Shown piece by piece: positions 1-6,823 of a stretch of 10,282 nucleotides of DNA. The position numbers and the translations under genes are program-made. The stretch's first letter is position 1. Each line of letters opens with the position of its first letter. This DNA comes from an uncultured bacterium. Its GTDB lineage: Bacteria; Bacteroidota; Bacteroidia; Bacteroidales; JACABE01. The notes beneath the pieces are model-generated. The model saw only the letters and a program-made list of their open reading frames with translations, made no database searches and was not told the DNA's origin. Where the stretch lies: assembly GCA_903911455.1 (NCBI GenBank), contig CAIWDQ010000175.1, forward strand, positions 1 through 10,282, read 5' to 3'.

Positions 1-806
1 TAACTCCTGATCATCTTGACAGATATAATTATGATTTTAATAATTATATTAACTCTAAGTTTAGAATTATAAATAATCAAAAAGAAGAAGATTCTTTTAT
101 TTATTGTGCAGATGACACAATAATAGCAAATGAGATTTCAAAAAGAAATATAATATCAAGTTCTTTCCCAATATCAATTCAAAAAGAGATTTTAGGTGAA
201 GGAGCATATTTAAATAAAAAAGAAATAATTATCAATACAAATTCAAATAACTTTAATATGAATATTGAGGCTTTAGCATTACAAGGGAAACACAACATCT
301 ACAACTCTATGGCAGCTGGTGTTGCGTCAAGAATTCTTGGAATAAGAAAAGATGTAATAAAAAATAGTCTTTCAGATTTTCAGAACGTAAGTCATAGACT
401 TGAATTTGTGGCGAATGTTCATGGAGTAGAATTTATAAATGATTCAAAAGCTACTAATGTAAATTCAACATGGTATGCTTTAGAGTGTATGACTAAACCT
501 ACAATATGGATAGTTGGTGGCCAAGACAAAGGCAATGATTATACAAGCTTAAAATATTTAGTAAAATCTAAAGTTAAAGCAATTGTTTGTCTGGGGAAAG
601 ACAATGAAAAAATATTTCAGGAGTTTGGAAGTTTAGTATCAGAAATTATAGAGACTAAAAATGCAAAAGAAGCAGTTGATAATGCATATAGTTTATCTCA
701 ACCTGGTGATGTTGTTTTACTTTCTCCTACCTGTGCAAGTTTTGACCTTTTTGAAAACTATGAGGACAGGGGAGATAAATTTAAAGCAGCAATTAATGAA
801 TTATAA
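1..806 (+). CDS. murD: UDP-N-acetylmuramoyl-L-alanine--D-glutamate ligase MurD, 3' part (5' end outside window)
   Basis: MurD is the cytoplasmic ATP-dependent ligase that adds D-glutamate to UDP-MurNAc-L-Ala in peptidoglycan precursor synthesis. The frame is open from base 3 to the stop at 804-806, giving 267 visible residues. The family is usually about 440-450 residues, so roughly the first 175 (substrate-binding domain and P-loop) are missing. The first ATG in frame, at 258, is internal and not the true start: the codons before it encode TPDHLDRY, the central-domain motif of Mur ligases. The lysine at 57-59 matches the carbamylated lysine of E. coli MurD (K198). Further motifs are LQGKHNIYNSMAA (central to C-terminal domain hinge), NDSKATN, GGQDKGNDY and SPTCASFDLFENYEDRGDKF, the last group typical of the MurD C-terminal domain. 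ftsW follows after 14 nt. No internal stop or frameshift is seen. Confidence 0.97.
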   Translation, partial: TPDHLDRYNYDFNNYINSKFRIINNQKEEDSFIYCADDTIIANEISKRNIISSSFPISIQKEILGEGAYLNKKEIIINTNSNNFNMNIEALALQGKHNIYNSMAAGVASRILGIRKDVIKNSLSDFQNVSHRLEFVANVHGVEFINDSKATNVNSTWYALECMTKPTIWIVGGQDKGNDYTSLKYLVKSKVKAIVCLGKDNEKIFQEFGSLVSEIIETKNAKEAVDNAYSLSQPGDVVLLSPTCASFDLFENYEDRGDKFKAAINEL

Positions 807-820
807 ATATTATTTAGCAA

Positions 821-2017
821 ATGTTTAAGTTATTTAAAAATGTTAAAGGTGATAAAGTAATATGGGCAGTGGTTATAGCACTGTCAATATTTTCTTTGCT
901 TGCTGTTTATAGCTCTACAGGGACTTTAGCTTATAAATATCAGTCGGGGAATACTGAATATTATATGCTAAAACACTTTGGGATTCTTATGTTTGGATTC
1001 TTTTTAATGTATGTTGCACACCTTATTAAATATACTTATTATTCACGAATTTCAATTATTGCTTTAGTTATTGCAGTGCCATTACTTCTTTTTACATTAG
1101 TATCTGGAACTAATATTAACGAAACAAACAGATGGTTAACATTACCAATAGTGAACTTAACATTTCAGACTTCAGATTTTGCTAAGATTGCTTTAATAAT
1201 GTTTGTTGCAAGATTACTTGCAAAGAAACAGGATCAGATTAAGAGTTTTAAAGAAGCGTTTGTGCCTGTAATGATTCCAATTGCAATTATATGTGGGTTA
1301 ATTTTTCCTGCAAATTTTTCAACATCAGCATTACTATTTTCTACTTGCTTGCTTCTAATGTTTATTGGAAGAATTAATTTGAAATATATATTTAGTTTAA
1401 TAGGAGTACTTGTTTTAGTAGGAATTCTATTTGTAACTTTAATATATAATTACCCTAATGTAGGAAGATTCGGAACATGGAAAAACCGAATTGAGAATTT
1501 CAGACATAATGATGGGGAAGGTAATTACCAAGCTGATCAAAGTAAAATTGCAATTGCAAGTGGAAAGATTATTGGTAAGTTTCCAGGTAATAGTACTCAA
1601 AGAAATTATCTTCCACATCCATATTCAGATTTTATATATGCAATCATTATTGAAGAATATGGAATAATAGGTGGGCTATTTATATTATTATTATACCTTA
1701 TACTTTTATACAGAGGAATGAGGATTGCCTCGCGAAGTTCAGGTACGTTTGCAGCACTATTAACGATAGGAGTATGCTTTACATTAGTCTTTCAGGCAAT
1801 AATTAATATGGCAGTTGCTGTTGGAATATTCCCTGTAACCGGGCAACCTTTACCTTTAATAAGTATGGGTGGAACTTCTATTTGGTTTACAAGTATCGCA
1901 ATAGGTATAATGCTTAGTGTAAGTAATGAAATTGAAAGTGATGTAGAAGTTGAAGATAAAACAGAAGAAAAAAATATAATTAGTGAACCTGTTAATAATG
2001 TTTCACCAGCAGTTTAA
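821..2017 (+). CDS. ftsW: Septal peptidoglycan polymerase FtsW (SEDS family)
   Basis: FtsW is the multi-pass membrane glycosyltransferase that polymerises lipid II at the septum, working with a class B penicillin-binding protein (FtsI). The 398-residue protein has about ten hydrophobic segments. It carries the SEDS motifs NRWL (103-106), SDFIYAIIIEEYGIIGG (from 269) and PVTGQPLPLISMGGTS (338-353). The family-conserved catalytic aspartate corresponds to D270. The C-terminal 28 or so residues are a charged cytoplasmic tail rich in Glu and Asp. The start is well fixed because an in-frame TAG lies at 815-817, two codons upstream. FtsW is preferred over RodA because of its place between murD and murG. 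There is no Shine-Dalgarno sequence; it is probably co-transcribed from upstream. Confidence 0.96.
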   Translation: MFKLFKNVKGDKVIWAVVIALSIFSLLAVYSSTGTLAYKYQSGNTEYYMLKHFGILMFGFFLMYVAHLIKYTYYSRISIIALVIAVPLLLFTLVSGTNINETNRWLTLPIVNLTFQTSDFAKIALIMFVARLLAKKQDQIKSFKEAFVPVMIPIAIICGLIFPANFSTSALLFSTCLLLMFIGRINLKYIFSLIGVLVLVGILFVTLIYNYPNVGRFGTWKNRIENFRHNDGEGNYQADQSKIAIASGKIIGKFPGNSTQRNYLPHPYSDFIYAIIIEEYGIIGGLFILLLYLILLYRGMRIASRSSGTFAALLTIGVCFTLVFQAIINMAVAVGIFPVTGQPLPLISMGGTSIWFTSIAIGIMLSVSNEIESDVEVEDKTEEKNIISEPVNNVSPAV

Positions 2018-2029
2018 ATAATTTAAGAA

Positions 2030-3136
2030 ATGAAAATGAAAGTAATAATCAGTGGAGGAGGTACAGGAGGACACATATTCCCTGCTATTGCTATAGCTAA
2101 TGCTTTAAAGAAGAGAGTCAATGATATTGATATTCTTTTTGTAGGAGCTCAAGGGAAGATGGAGATGGAAAAGGTTCCTGCTGCTGGTTATGAAATAAAA
2201 GGACTTTGGATAAGTGGATTACAAAGACGATTAACTTATAAAAATCTATTATTCCCCTTCAAAGTACTTTCAAGTATCTTTTCTTCAAAACAAATAATTA
2301 AAGCATTTAAACCAGATGTCGTAATTGGAGTTGGGGGTTATGCAAGTGGTCCGATGTTAAAAGCAGCTAGTAGCAAAGGTGTTCCAACAGTAATTCAAGA
2401 ACAAAACTCTTTCCCTGGCGTTACAAATAAAATACTTTCATCTAAAGTAAACAAGATTTGTGTTGCATATGAAGGAATGGAGAAGTTTTTTCCAAAAGAT
2501 AAAATTGTTTTAACAGGTAATCCAGTCAGACAAGATATAATTGATGTGACATTTACACAAGAAGAAGCTGCGATATTCTTTGGTTTAAATATAAATCAAA
2601 AAACTGTAATAGTTATCGGTGGAAGCCTCGGTGCACGAACTATTAATGAAAGCATTAATAATATCTTGCCCTTTTTTATAAATAATAACATACAGCTTAT
2701 CTGGCAAACAGGTAAGAATTATTACTCAATAGCTAAAGATTCTACTGATAATCTTACTAATTCAAGTATTAAAGTATTTGAATTTATAAATCAAATGAAT
2801 TATGCTTATAAAGCTGGAGATATAATAATTTCAAGGGCTGGGGCTATTGCGATATCAGAGTTATGCCTTGTTGGTAAACCTGTTATATTAATACCTTCTC
2901 CAAATGTTGCTGAAGATCATCAAACAAAAAATGCTTTATCATTATCAAATAAAAGTGCTGCTATTGTTGTTAAAGATATTGATGCTAAAGATTCATTAGA
3001 AAAAGTTTTATCTCAGTTAATTTCTGATAAAGAAAAACAAAAAGAGCTTTCTTCTAATATTAAATTGATGGCACATAATAATGCAGCTGATAAAATTGTT
3101 GAAGTAATATTAAATCTTGTGAAATATGAATCTTAA
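2030..3136 (+). CDS. murG: UDP-GlcNAc:lipid I GlcNAc transferase MurG
   Basis: MurG is the membrane-associated GT-B glycosyltransferase that transfers GlcNAc from UDP-GlcNAc to lipid I, giving lipid II on the inner face of the membrane. The 368 residues are of normal length. The N-terminal Rossmann domain shows GGGTGGH (9-15), GGYASGP (102-108) and EQNSFPG (124-130). The C-terminal domain shows GNPVR, GGSLGA (197-202), SRAGA (268-272) with the nearby conserved glutamate E277, and EDHQTKNA (295-302), which form the UDP-GlcNAc site. An in-frame TAA at 2024-2026 rules out a longer start; the second methionine (codon 3, at 2036) is the only close alternative. The gene lies 12 nt after ftsW and its last 11 nt overlap murC, which suggests translational coupling. 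Confidence 0.98.
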   Translation: MKMKVIISGGGTGGHIFPAIAIANALKKRVNDIDILFVGAQGKMEMEKVPAAGYEIKGLWISGLQRRLTYKNLLFPFKVLSSIFSSKQIIKAFKPDVVIGVGGYASGPMLKAASSKGVPTVIQEQNSFPGVTNKILSSKVNKICVAYEGMEKFFPKDKIVLTGNPVRQDIIDVTFTQEEAAIFFGLNINQKTVIVIGGSLGARTINESINNILPFFINNNIQLIWQTGKNYYSIAKDSTDNLTNSSIKVFEFINQMNYAYKAGDIIISRAGAIAISELCLVGKPVILIPSPNVAEDHQTKNALSLSNKSAAIVVKDIDAKDSLEKVLSQLISDKEKQKELSSNIKLMAHNNAADKIVEVILNLVKYES

Positions 3137-4484
3137 TAATATACATAAAGTTTATTTCCTTGGAATTGGCGGCATTGGCATGAGTGCTATTGCCAGATAT
3201 TTCCTTTCAAGAGGGATAAGTGTTTATGGATATGATAAGACTCCTACACAATTAACGTCAGAGCTTATTACAGAAGGGATGAACATACATTTCAGTGAAG
3301 ATGTTAATAGTATTCCTGATAATATTGATCTTGTTGTATACACACCAGCTATTCCAAAAGAGCATCTTGAGTATAAATACTTTCAAGATAACTATTTTGA
3401 AATTAAGAAACGTTCAGAAGTATTAGGGATTATAACTAACTCTTCTAAAGGTATAGGTGTCGCAGGAACCCATGGTAAAACTACAATCTCAACAATGATA
3501 GCAACAATTTTAAAAGGTTCTTCAGTTGATTGTAGCGCGTTTCTTGGAGGGATATCTAAGAACTTTGATAGTAATTTACTTTTATCTAATAAAAGTGATT
3601 ATGTAGTGATAGAAGCAGATGAATTTGACAGATCTTTTTTACAATTGAAACCTATTATTGCAGTTATTAGCTCTGTTGATGCAGATCATCTTGATATTTA
3701 TGGTGACAAAAATGAGTTAACTAAATCTTTTGAGGATTACATTAGTCAAATAAAAGATGATGGTATCTTAATTATTAAAAAAGGGATTGAAATTAAGAAT
3801 AAAAACAATCATATTTCTACATTCACTTATTCATTTAATAATATTGAATCTGATTACTATGCAAGTAATATTATCATTAAAGATGGATATTATACTTTTG
3901 ATTTGATCTCCCCTAAAGGCATCATTAAAGATATTAAATTAGGCTATCCGGGTTTACATAATGTTGAAAATGCAATTGCTGCTATTAGTGTAGCATTAAA
4001 TTCTGGAGTAAATGCAAAAGAGATTAAAAAGGCATTATTAGGTTTCTTAGGTGTTAAGAGAAGATTTGATTTTAGAATTAAAACTGAAAACTTAGTTTAT
4101 ATTGATGATTATGCACATCATCCTGAAGAATTAAAAGCTTGTATTAATTCAGTAAGGAATTTATTTCCAACTAAAAAGGTTACAGGTATTTTTCAACCTC
4201 ACTTATTTTCAAGAACGAGAGATTTTGCTGATGAGTTTTCAAAAAGCCTAGAATTGCTTGATGAAGTTATTTTATTAGATATTTATCCTGCAAGAGAATT
4301 ACCAATTCCTGGAATTGATTCTAAAATGCTTCTTGATAAAATCAACATCAAAGCTAAGTTTTTATATTCTAAAGACAAATTGTTAATTAATCTGCCTAAT
4401 CACCATTTAGAAGTACTCTTAACTCTTGGTGCAGGAGATATTGATCAATTTGTTGAACCAATTGAAAAACTATTAAAGTCATGA
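3126..4484 (+). CDS. murC: UDP-N-acetylmuramate--L-alanine ligase MurC
   Basis: MurC is the cytoplasmic ATP-dependent ligase that adds the first amino acid, L-alanine, to UDP-MurNAc. The 452 residues cover all three Mur ligase domains. GIGGIGMS near residue 13 is the UDP-binding loop. GVAGTHGKTT (111-120) is the ATP P-loop. EADEFDRSF (163-171), DADHLDIYGD (185-194) and PGLHNVENA (275-283) belong to the central domain. DDYAHHP (327-333), QPHLFSRTRDF (357-367) and GAGDID (435-440) mark the C-terminal domain. The AHHP and GTHGKTT motifs separate MurC from MurD, MurE and MurF. The related recycling ligase Mpl is less likely given the dcw context. The start overlaps the murG end by 11 nt and the stop overlaps the ftsQ start by 4 nt. 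Confidence 0.98.
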   Translation: MNLNNIHKVYFLGIGGIGMSAIARYFLSRGISVYGYDKTPTQLTSELITEGMNIHFSEDVNSIPDNIDLVVYTPAIPKEHLEYKYFQDNYFEIKKRSEVLGIITNSSKGIGVAGTHGKTTISTMIATILKGSSVDCSAFLGGISKNFDSNLLLSNKSDYVVIEADEFDRSFLQLKPIIAVISSVDADHLDIYGDKNELTKSFEDYISQIKDDGILIIKKGIEIKNKNNHISTFTYSFNNIESDYYASNIIIKDGYYTFDLISPKGIIKDIKLGYPGLHNVENAIAAISVALNSGVNAKEIKKALLGFLGVKRRFDFRIKTENLVYIDDYAHHPEELKACINSVRNLFPTKKVTGIFQPHLFSRTRDFADEFSKSLELLDEVILLDIYPARELPIPGIDSKMLLDKINIKAKFLYSKDKLLINLPNHHLEVLLTLGAGDIDQFVEPIEKLLKS

Positions 4485-5272
4485 GGAAGATAATTGTCAT
4501 ATTAGCTTGGATAATCTTTGTTGCAGGTATTATATTTGCACTTTTCTATACTGGAATCATAAATAGAAATAAAACGTGCACTTCAGTTGATATAAGCATT
4601 GACTATAATAAGTCAGAGATGTTTTTTAGTAAAGAAGACATTCAGGATTATATTTATAAAAATGATACAGTAGTTGGTAAAAAGCTGTCTGATATAAATG
4701 TTGGTATGGTTGAGAACCTTATTCTTTCTAATCAATATGTATATAACGCTGATGTCTTTAAAACTATGAATGGTATTTTAAAAATAAGTGTAGTACAAAG
4801 GAAACCGATTATAAGAATTTACAACACAAAGAATCAACAATACTATATAGATGATAAAGGGGTTAAAATGCCTATAAGTGACAGGTATCCGGTGAGAATA
4901 TTAATTGCAAACGGTTATATAGATTCTGTTTACACTCCATTTGTTCCATCAAATCATATGCAAAGAGAAGATACTATAGCTTTGCAAAAAGACTCATTAA
5001 TGTATGGCCTCTTTAGGATTGCAGGAATCATTAATAATGATGATTTTCTTAAAGCAATGATTGAAGAGGTTTACGTTACACGTGATCATGAATTTGAATT
5101 AATACCTAAAATTGGTAATCAGGTGATAATTTTAGGCGATGCATCTGATTTAAAAGTTAAGTTTGAAAAGCTTTTTACTATCTATAAAGAAGGAATAAGT
5201 CAGAATGCATGGGAAAAGTATAAGATCATAAATTTAAAATTTAAAAACCAGGTAGTATGCACGAAAAATTGA
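4481..5272 (+). CDS. ftsQ: Cell division protein FtsQ (DivIB family)
   Basis: FtsQ is a bitopic inner-membrane protein of the divisome that links cytoplasmic and periplasmic division proteins. The 263 residues contain a short cytoplasmic start (MRK), one membrane helix (about 4-25), a POTRA-like region (about 33-103), then the beta domain with VVQRKPIIRIY (104-114) and YYIDDKGVKMP (121-131). The C-terminal stretch NLKFKNQVVCTK (251-262) looks like the end of Bacteroidetes FtsQ proteins. Overall sequence conservation in this family is low, so the call rests on topology, the QRKP and DDKG motifs, and position between murC and ftsA. The ATG overlaps the murC stop (ATGA arrangement), which indicates translational coupling. 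Confidence 0.92.
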   Translation: MRKIIVILAWIIFVAGIIFALFYTGIINRNKTCTSVDISIDYNKSEMFFSKEDIQDYIYKNDTVVGKKLSDINVGMVENLILSNQYVYNADVFKTMNGILKISVVQRKPIIRIYNTKNQQYYIDDKGVKMPISDRYPVRILIANGYIDSVYTPFVPSNHMQREDTIALQKDSLMYGLFRIAGIINNDDFLKAMIEEVYVTRDHEFELIPKIGNQVIILGDASDLKVKFEKLFTIYKEGISQNAWEKYKIINLKFKNQVVCTKN

Positions 5273-5288
5273 TTAATTTTGGAGAAAA

Positions 5289-5320
5289 TTTTAAAGCTTC
5301 AAATACTCATTATATCTTTA
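5289..5320 (+). promoter_or_regulatory. Weak candidate promoter for ftsA
   Basis: In the 65-nt gap between ftsQ and ftsA, TTTT (5289-5292) lies 20 nt before TATCTTTA (5313-5320), which is one base off the Bacteroidetes -7 element TAnnTTTG. The layout is the same as the better ftsZ candidate and would give a leader of about 13 nt. Both elements are imperfect, so this may be chance. Confidence 0.15.
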
Positions 5321-5337
5321 ACACAAAATTATTATAA

Positions 5338-6627
5338 ATGAAATCAAATGAAATAATTGTAGGAGTTGATATCGGCACAACAAAGATAGCTGTTATCATA
5401 GGTAGAAAAGATGAAAAAGGTAATATAGAAATTCTGGGCTCCGGTAAAACGGATTCAATAGGAGTTATGCGAGGCTCAGTAATTAATATTGAGAAGACAG
5501 CAGAATCAATCAGGTTTGCTGTTGAAGAAGCTGAAACAAAATCTAATGTTAAAGTAGCTGAAGTGTATGTTGGTATTGCCGGACAGCATATTAAAAGCAT
5601 TCAACAAAGAGGGAGCTTGATTCGCAGTTCAAATGAAGAGGAAATTAGCTTACATGATATTTATACATTAAAAGAAAATATGTATAAATTGGTTATGAAA
5701 CCTGGTGAAGAAATAGTTGATGTTATTCCTCAGGAATACATTATTGATTATGAACCAGGGATCAAACAGCCTATTGGTATATCGGGTACTTGTTTGGAAG
5801 CTAACTTTCATATAATAACAGGACAGATTTCTGCTATTAAAAACATTGTAAGAAGTGTTAAGAAAGCTGGTCTTGAAGTTAAAGATCTAATTCTGGAACC
5901 TCTTGCATCTGCTGAAGCTGTTCTTGATGAAAAAGAGAAAGAAGCAGGTGTATGTTTAGTTGATATTGGTGGAGGTACTACTGATGTAGCTATTTTCCAG
6001 GATGGTATTATACGTCATACTGCTGTTATCCCTTTAGGTGGTAACATTATTACAGAAGATGTAAAAGAAGGTTGTACTATTATTAAAAGCCAAGCCGAAG
6101 CATTGAAAGTTAAGTTTGGATCAGCTTTAGCTAGTGAAAATAAAGCTGAAGAAATAATAGCTATACCTGGTTTGAGAGGTAGACCTGCAAAAGAAATATC
6201 TAAAAATAATCTTGCTAATATTATTCAAGCCAGGATGGAAGAGATAATAGAGCATGTGTTGTATGAGATTAAGAATTCTGGTTACGAAAAGAAACTTATA
6301 ACAGGTATTGTCATTACAGGTGGGGGGGCAATGTTGAAACATGTCAATCTTCTAACTGAATACATTACTGGTATGGATACTCGTATTGGTTATCCAAGCG
6401 AACATCTTTCTCCTAATTCGCCTGAAGAATTAGCTAATCCAATTTATGCTACAGGTGTAGGTTTGGTTATAAAAGGATTTGAACGTATGGAAGCTGAATA
6501 CGAACGTCTCCCTAAAGACCCTGGAGGAAATAACATTAAGAAACCTAAACCACCTAAGCCTCCGACCAGTGGTGGTGGTGGACTTATTCCATGGATTAAA
6601 AAGCTACTTGAAGAAGACGTAAAGTAA
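5338..6627 (+). CDS. ftsA: Cell division protein FtsA
   Basis: FtsA is an actin-like ATPase that anchors FtsZ filaments to the inner membrane and recruits later division proteins. The 429 residues show the actin-fold nucleotide motifs: GVDIGTTKIAVIIG (9-22, phosphate 1), DIGGGTTD (209-216, phosphate 2) and TGGGAMLKH (327-335, adenosine). The region after phosphate 1 is the FtsA-specific 1C subdomain. The C-terminus has a Pro/Lys-rich then Gly-rich linker (about 395-415) followed by IPWIKKLLEEDVK, a likely amphipathic membrane-targeting helix. The start is firm: an in-frame TAA sits directly before the ATG. It lies 65 nt after ftsQ, so it may have its own promoter. A run of seven G at 6322-6328 encodes part of the adenosine motif. 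Confidence 0.98.
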   Translation: MKSNEIIVGVDIGTTKIAVIIGRKDEKGNIEILGSGKTDSIGVMRGSVINIEKTAESIRFAVEEAETKSNVKVAEVYVGIAGQHIKSIQQRGSLIRSSNEEEISLHDIYTLKENMYKLVMKPGEEIVDVIPQEYIIDYEPGIKQPIGISGTCLEANFHIITGQISAIKNIVRSVKKAGLEVKDLILEPLASAEAVLDEKEKEAGVCLVDIGGGTTDVAIFQDGIIRHTAVIPLGGNIITEDVKEGCTIIKSQAEALKVKFGSALASENKAEEIIAIPGLRGRPAKEISKNNLANIIQARMEEIIEHVLYEIKNSGYEKKLITGIVITGGGAMLKHVNLLTEYITGMDTRIGYPSEHLSPNSPEELANPIYATGVGLVIKGFERMEAEYERLPKDPGGNNIKKPKPPKPPTSGGGGLIPWIKKLLEEDVK

Positions 6628-6647
6628 TTAACAATACGATTGTTAAT
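6627..6647. repeat. Perfect 9-bp inverted repeat at the ftsA stop codon
   Basis: The arms ATTAACAAT (6627-6635) and ATTGTTAAT (6639-6647) are exact reverse complements around ACG. The left arm begins at the last base of the ftsA stop. As RNA this would be a weak, A/U-rich stem with a 3-nt loop, so it is a poor terminator, though a loosely T-rich stretch (TTTTTCTTGTTTTT) starts about ten bases on. As DNA it has the shape of a binding site for a dimeric regulator, located just upstream of the ftsZ promoter candidates. The repeat itself is certain; its function is not known. Confidence 0.55.
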
Positions 6648-6663
6648 AAATAAATAATTTTTC

Positions 6664-6695
6664 TTGTTTTTATAAGAGTTATTCTACTAAATTTA
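6664..6695 (+). promoter_or_regulatory. Weaker second candidate promoter upstream of ftsZ
   Basis: TTG at 6664-6666 is followed 21 nt later by TAAATTTA (6688-6695), one base off the -7 consensus TAnnTTTG. It would give a leader of about 125 nt to ftsZ. Several division genes in other bacteria have more than one promoter, so a second start is plausible, but the match is weak for such AT-rich sequence. Confidence 0.22.
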
Positions 6696-6771
6696 TGCCT
6701 TGATTAGAAAGTGTATTATGTTATGGGTTTAACAAAAGAGATAATGCACCAATAGTCTAGAAAAGAGTTAG

Positions 6772-6803
6772 TTTTAATAAGTATCATTAAAGAAATAAAT
6801 TTG
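6772..6803 (+). promoter_or_regulatory. Candidate ftsZ promoter, Bacteroidetes type
   Basis: TAAATTTG at 6796-6803 matches the Bacteroidetes -7 consensus TAnnTTTG exactly. TTTT at 6772-6775 is one base off the -33 element TTTG, at a spacing of 20 nt. Transcription would begin about 5 nt later, giving a leader of roughly 15 nt before the ftsZ ATG at 6824. The short motif can occur by chance in AT-rich DNA, but its place in the only long gap of the cluster, at the right distance and on the right strand, supports it. Confidence 0.45.
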
Positions 6804-6823
6804 TCATTAATAATAAACCGGAT

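Noticed and set aside
258..806. Treating the first ATG as the start of a short MurD
   Set aside because: The frame is open upstream to the window edge and encodes conserved MurD sequence (TPDHLDRY and the carbamylated-lysine region), so the gene is cut by the window, not shortened.
5265..5280. Inverted repeat AAAATT / AATTTT at the ftsQ stop
   Set aside because: The stem is only 6 bp, all A/T, and such repeats are expected by chance in DNA of this composition.
5310..5600. A 96-codon minus-strand open frame over the start of ftsA
   Set aside because: It is antisense to the conserved phosphate 1 region of ftsA, and its translation shows only shadow composition rich in Ser, Ile and Pro.
6700..6770. 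Possible small RNA or short coding frame in the ftsA-ftsZ gap
   Set aside because: The ATG codons there are followed by stops within a few codons, and I found no stable stem other than the weak repeat at the ftsA stop.
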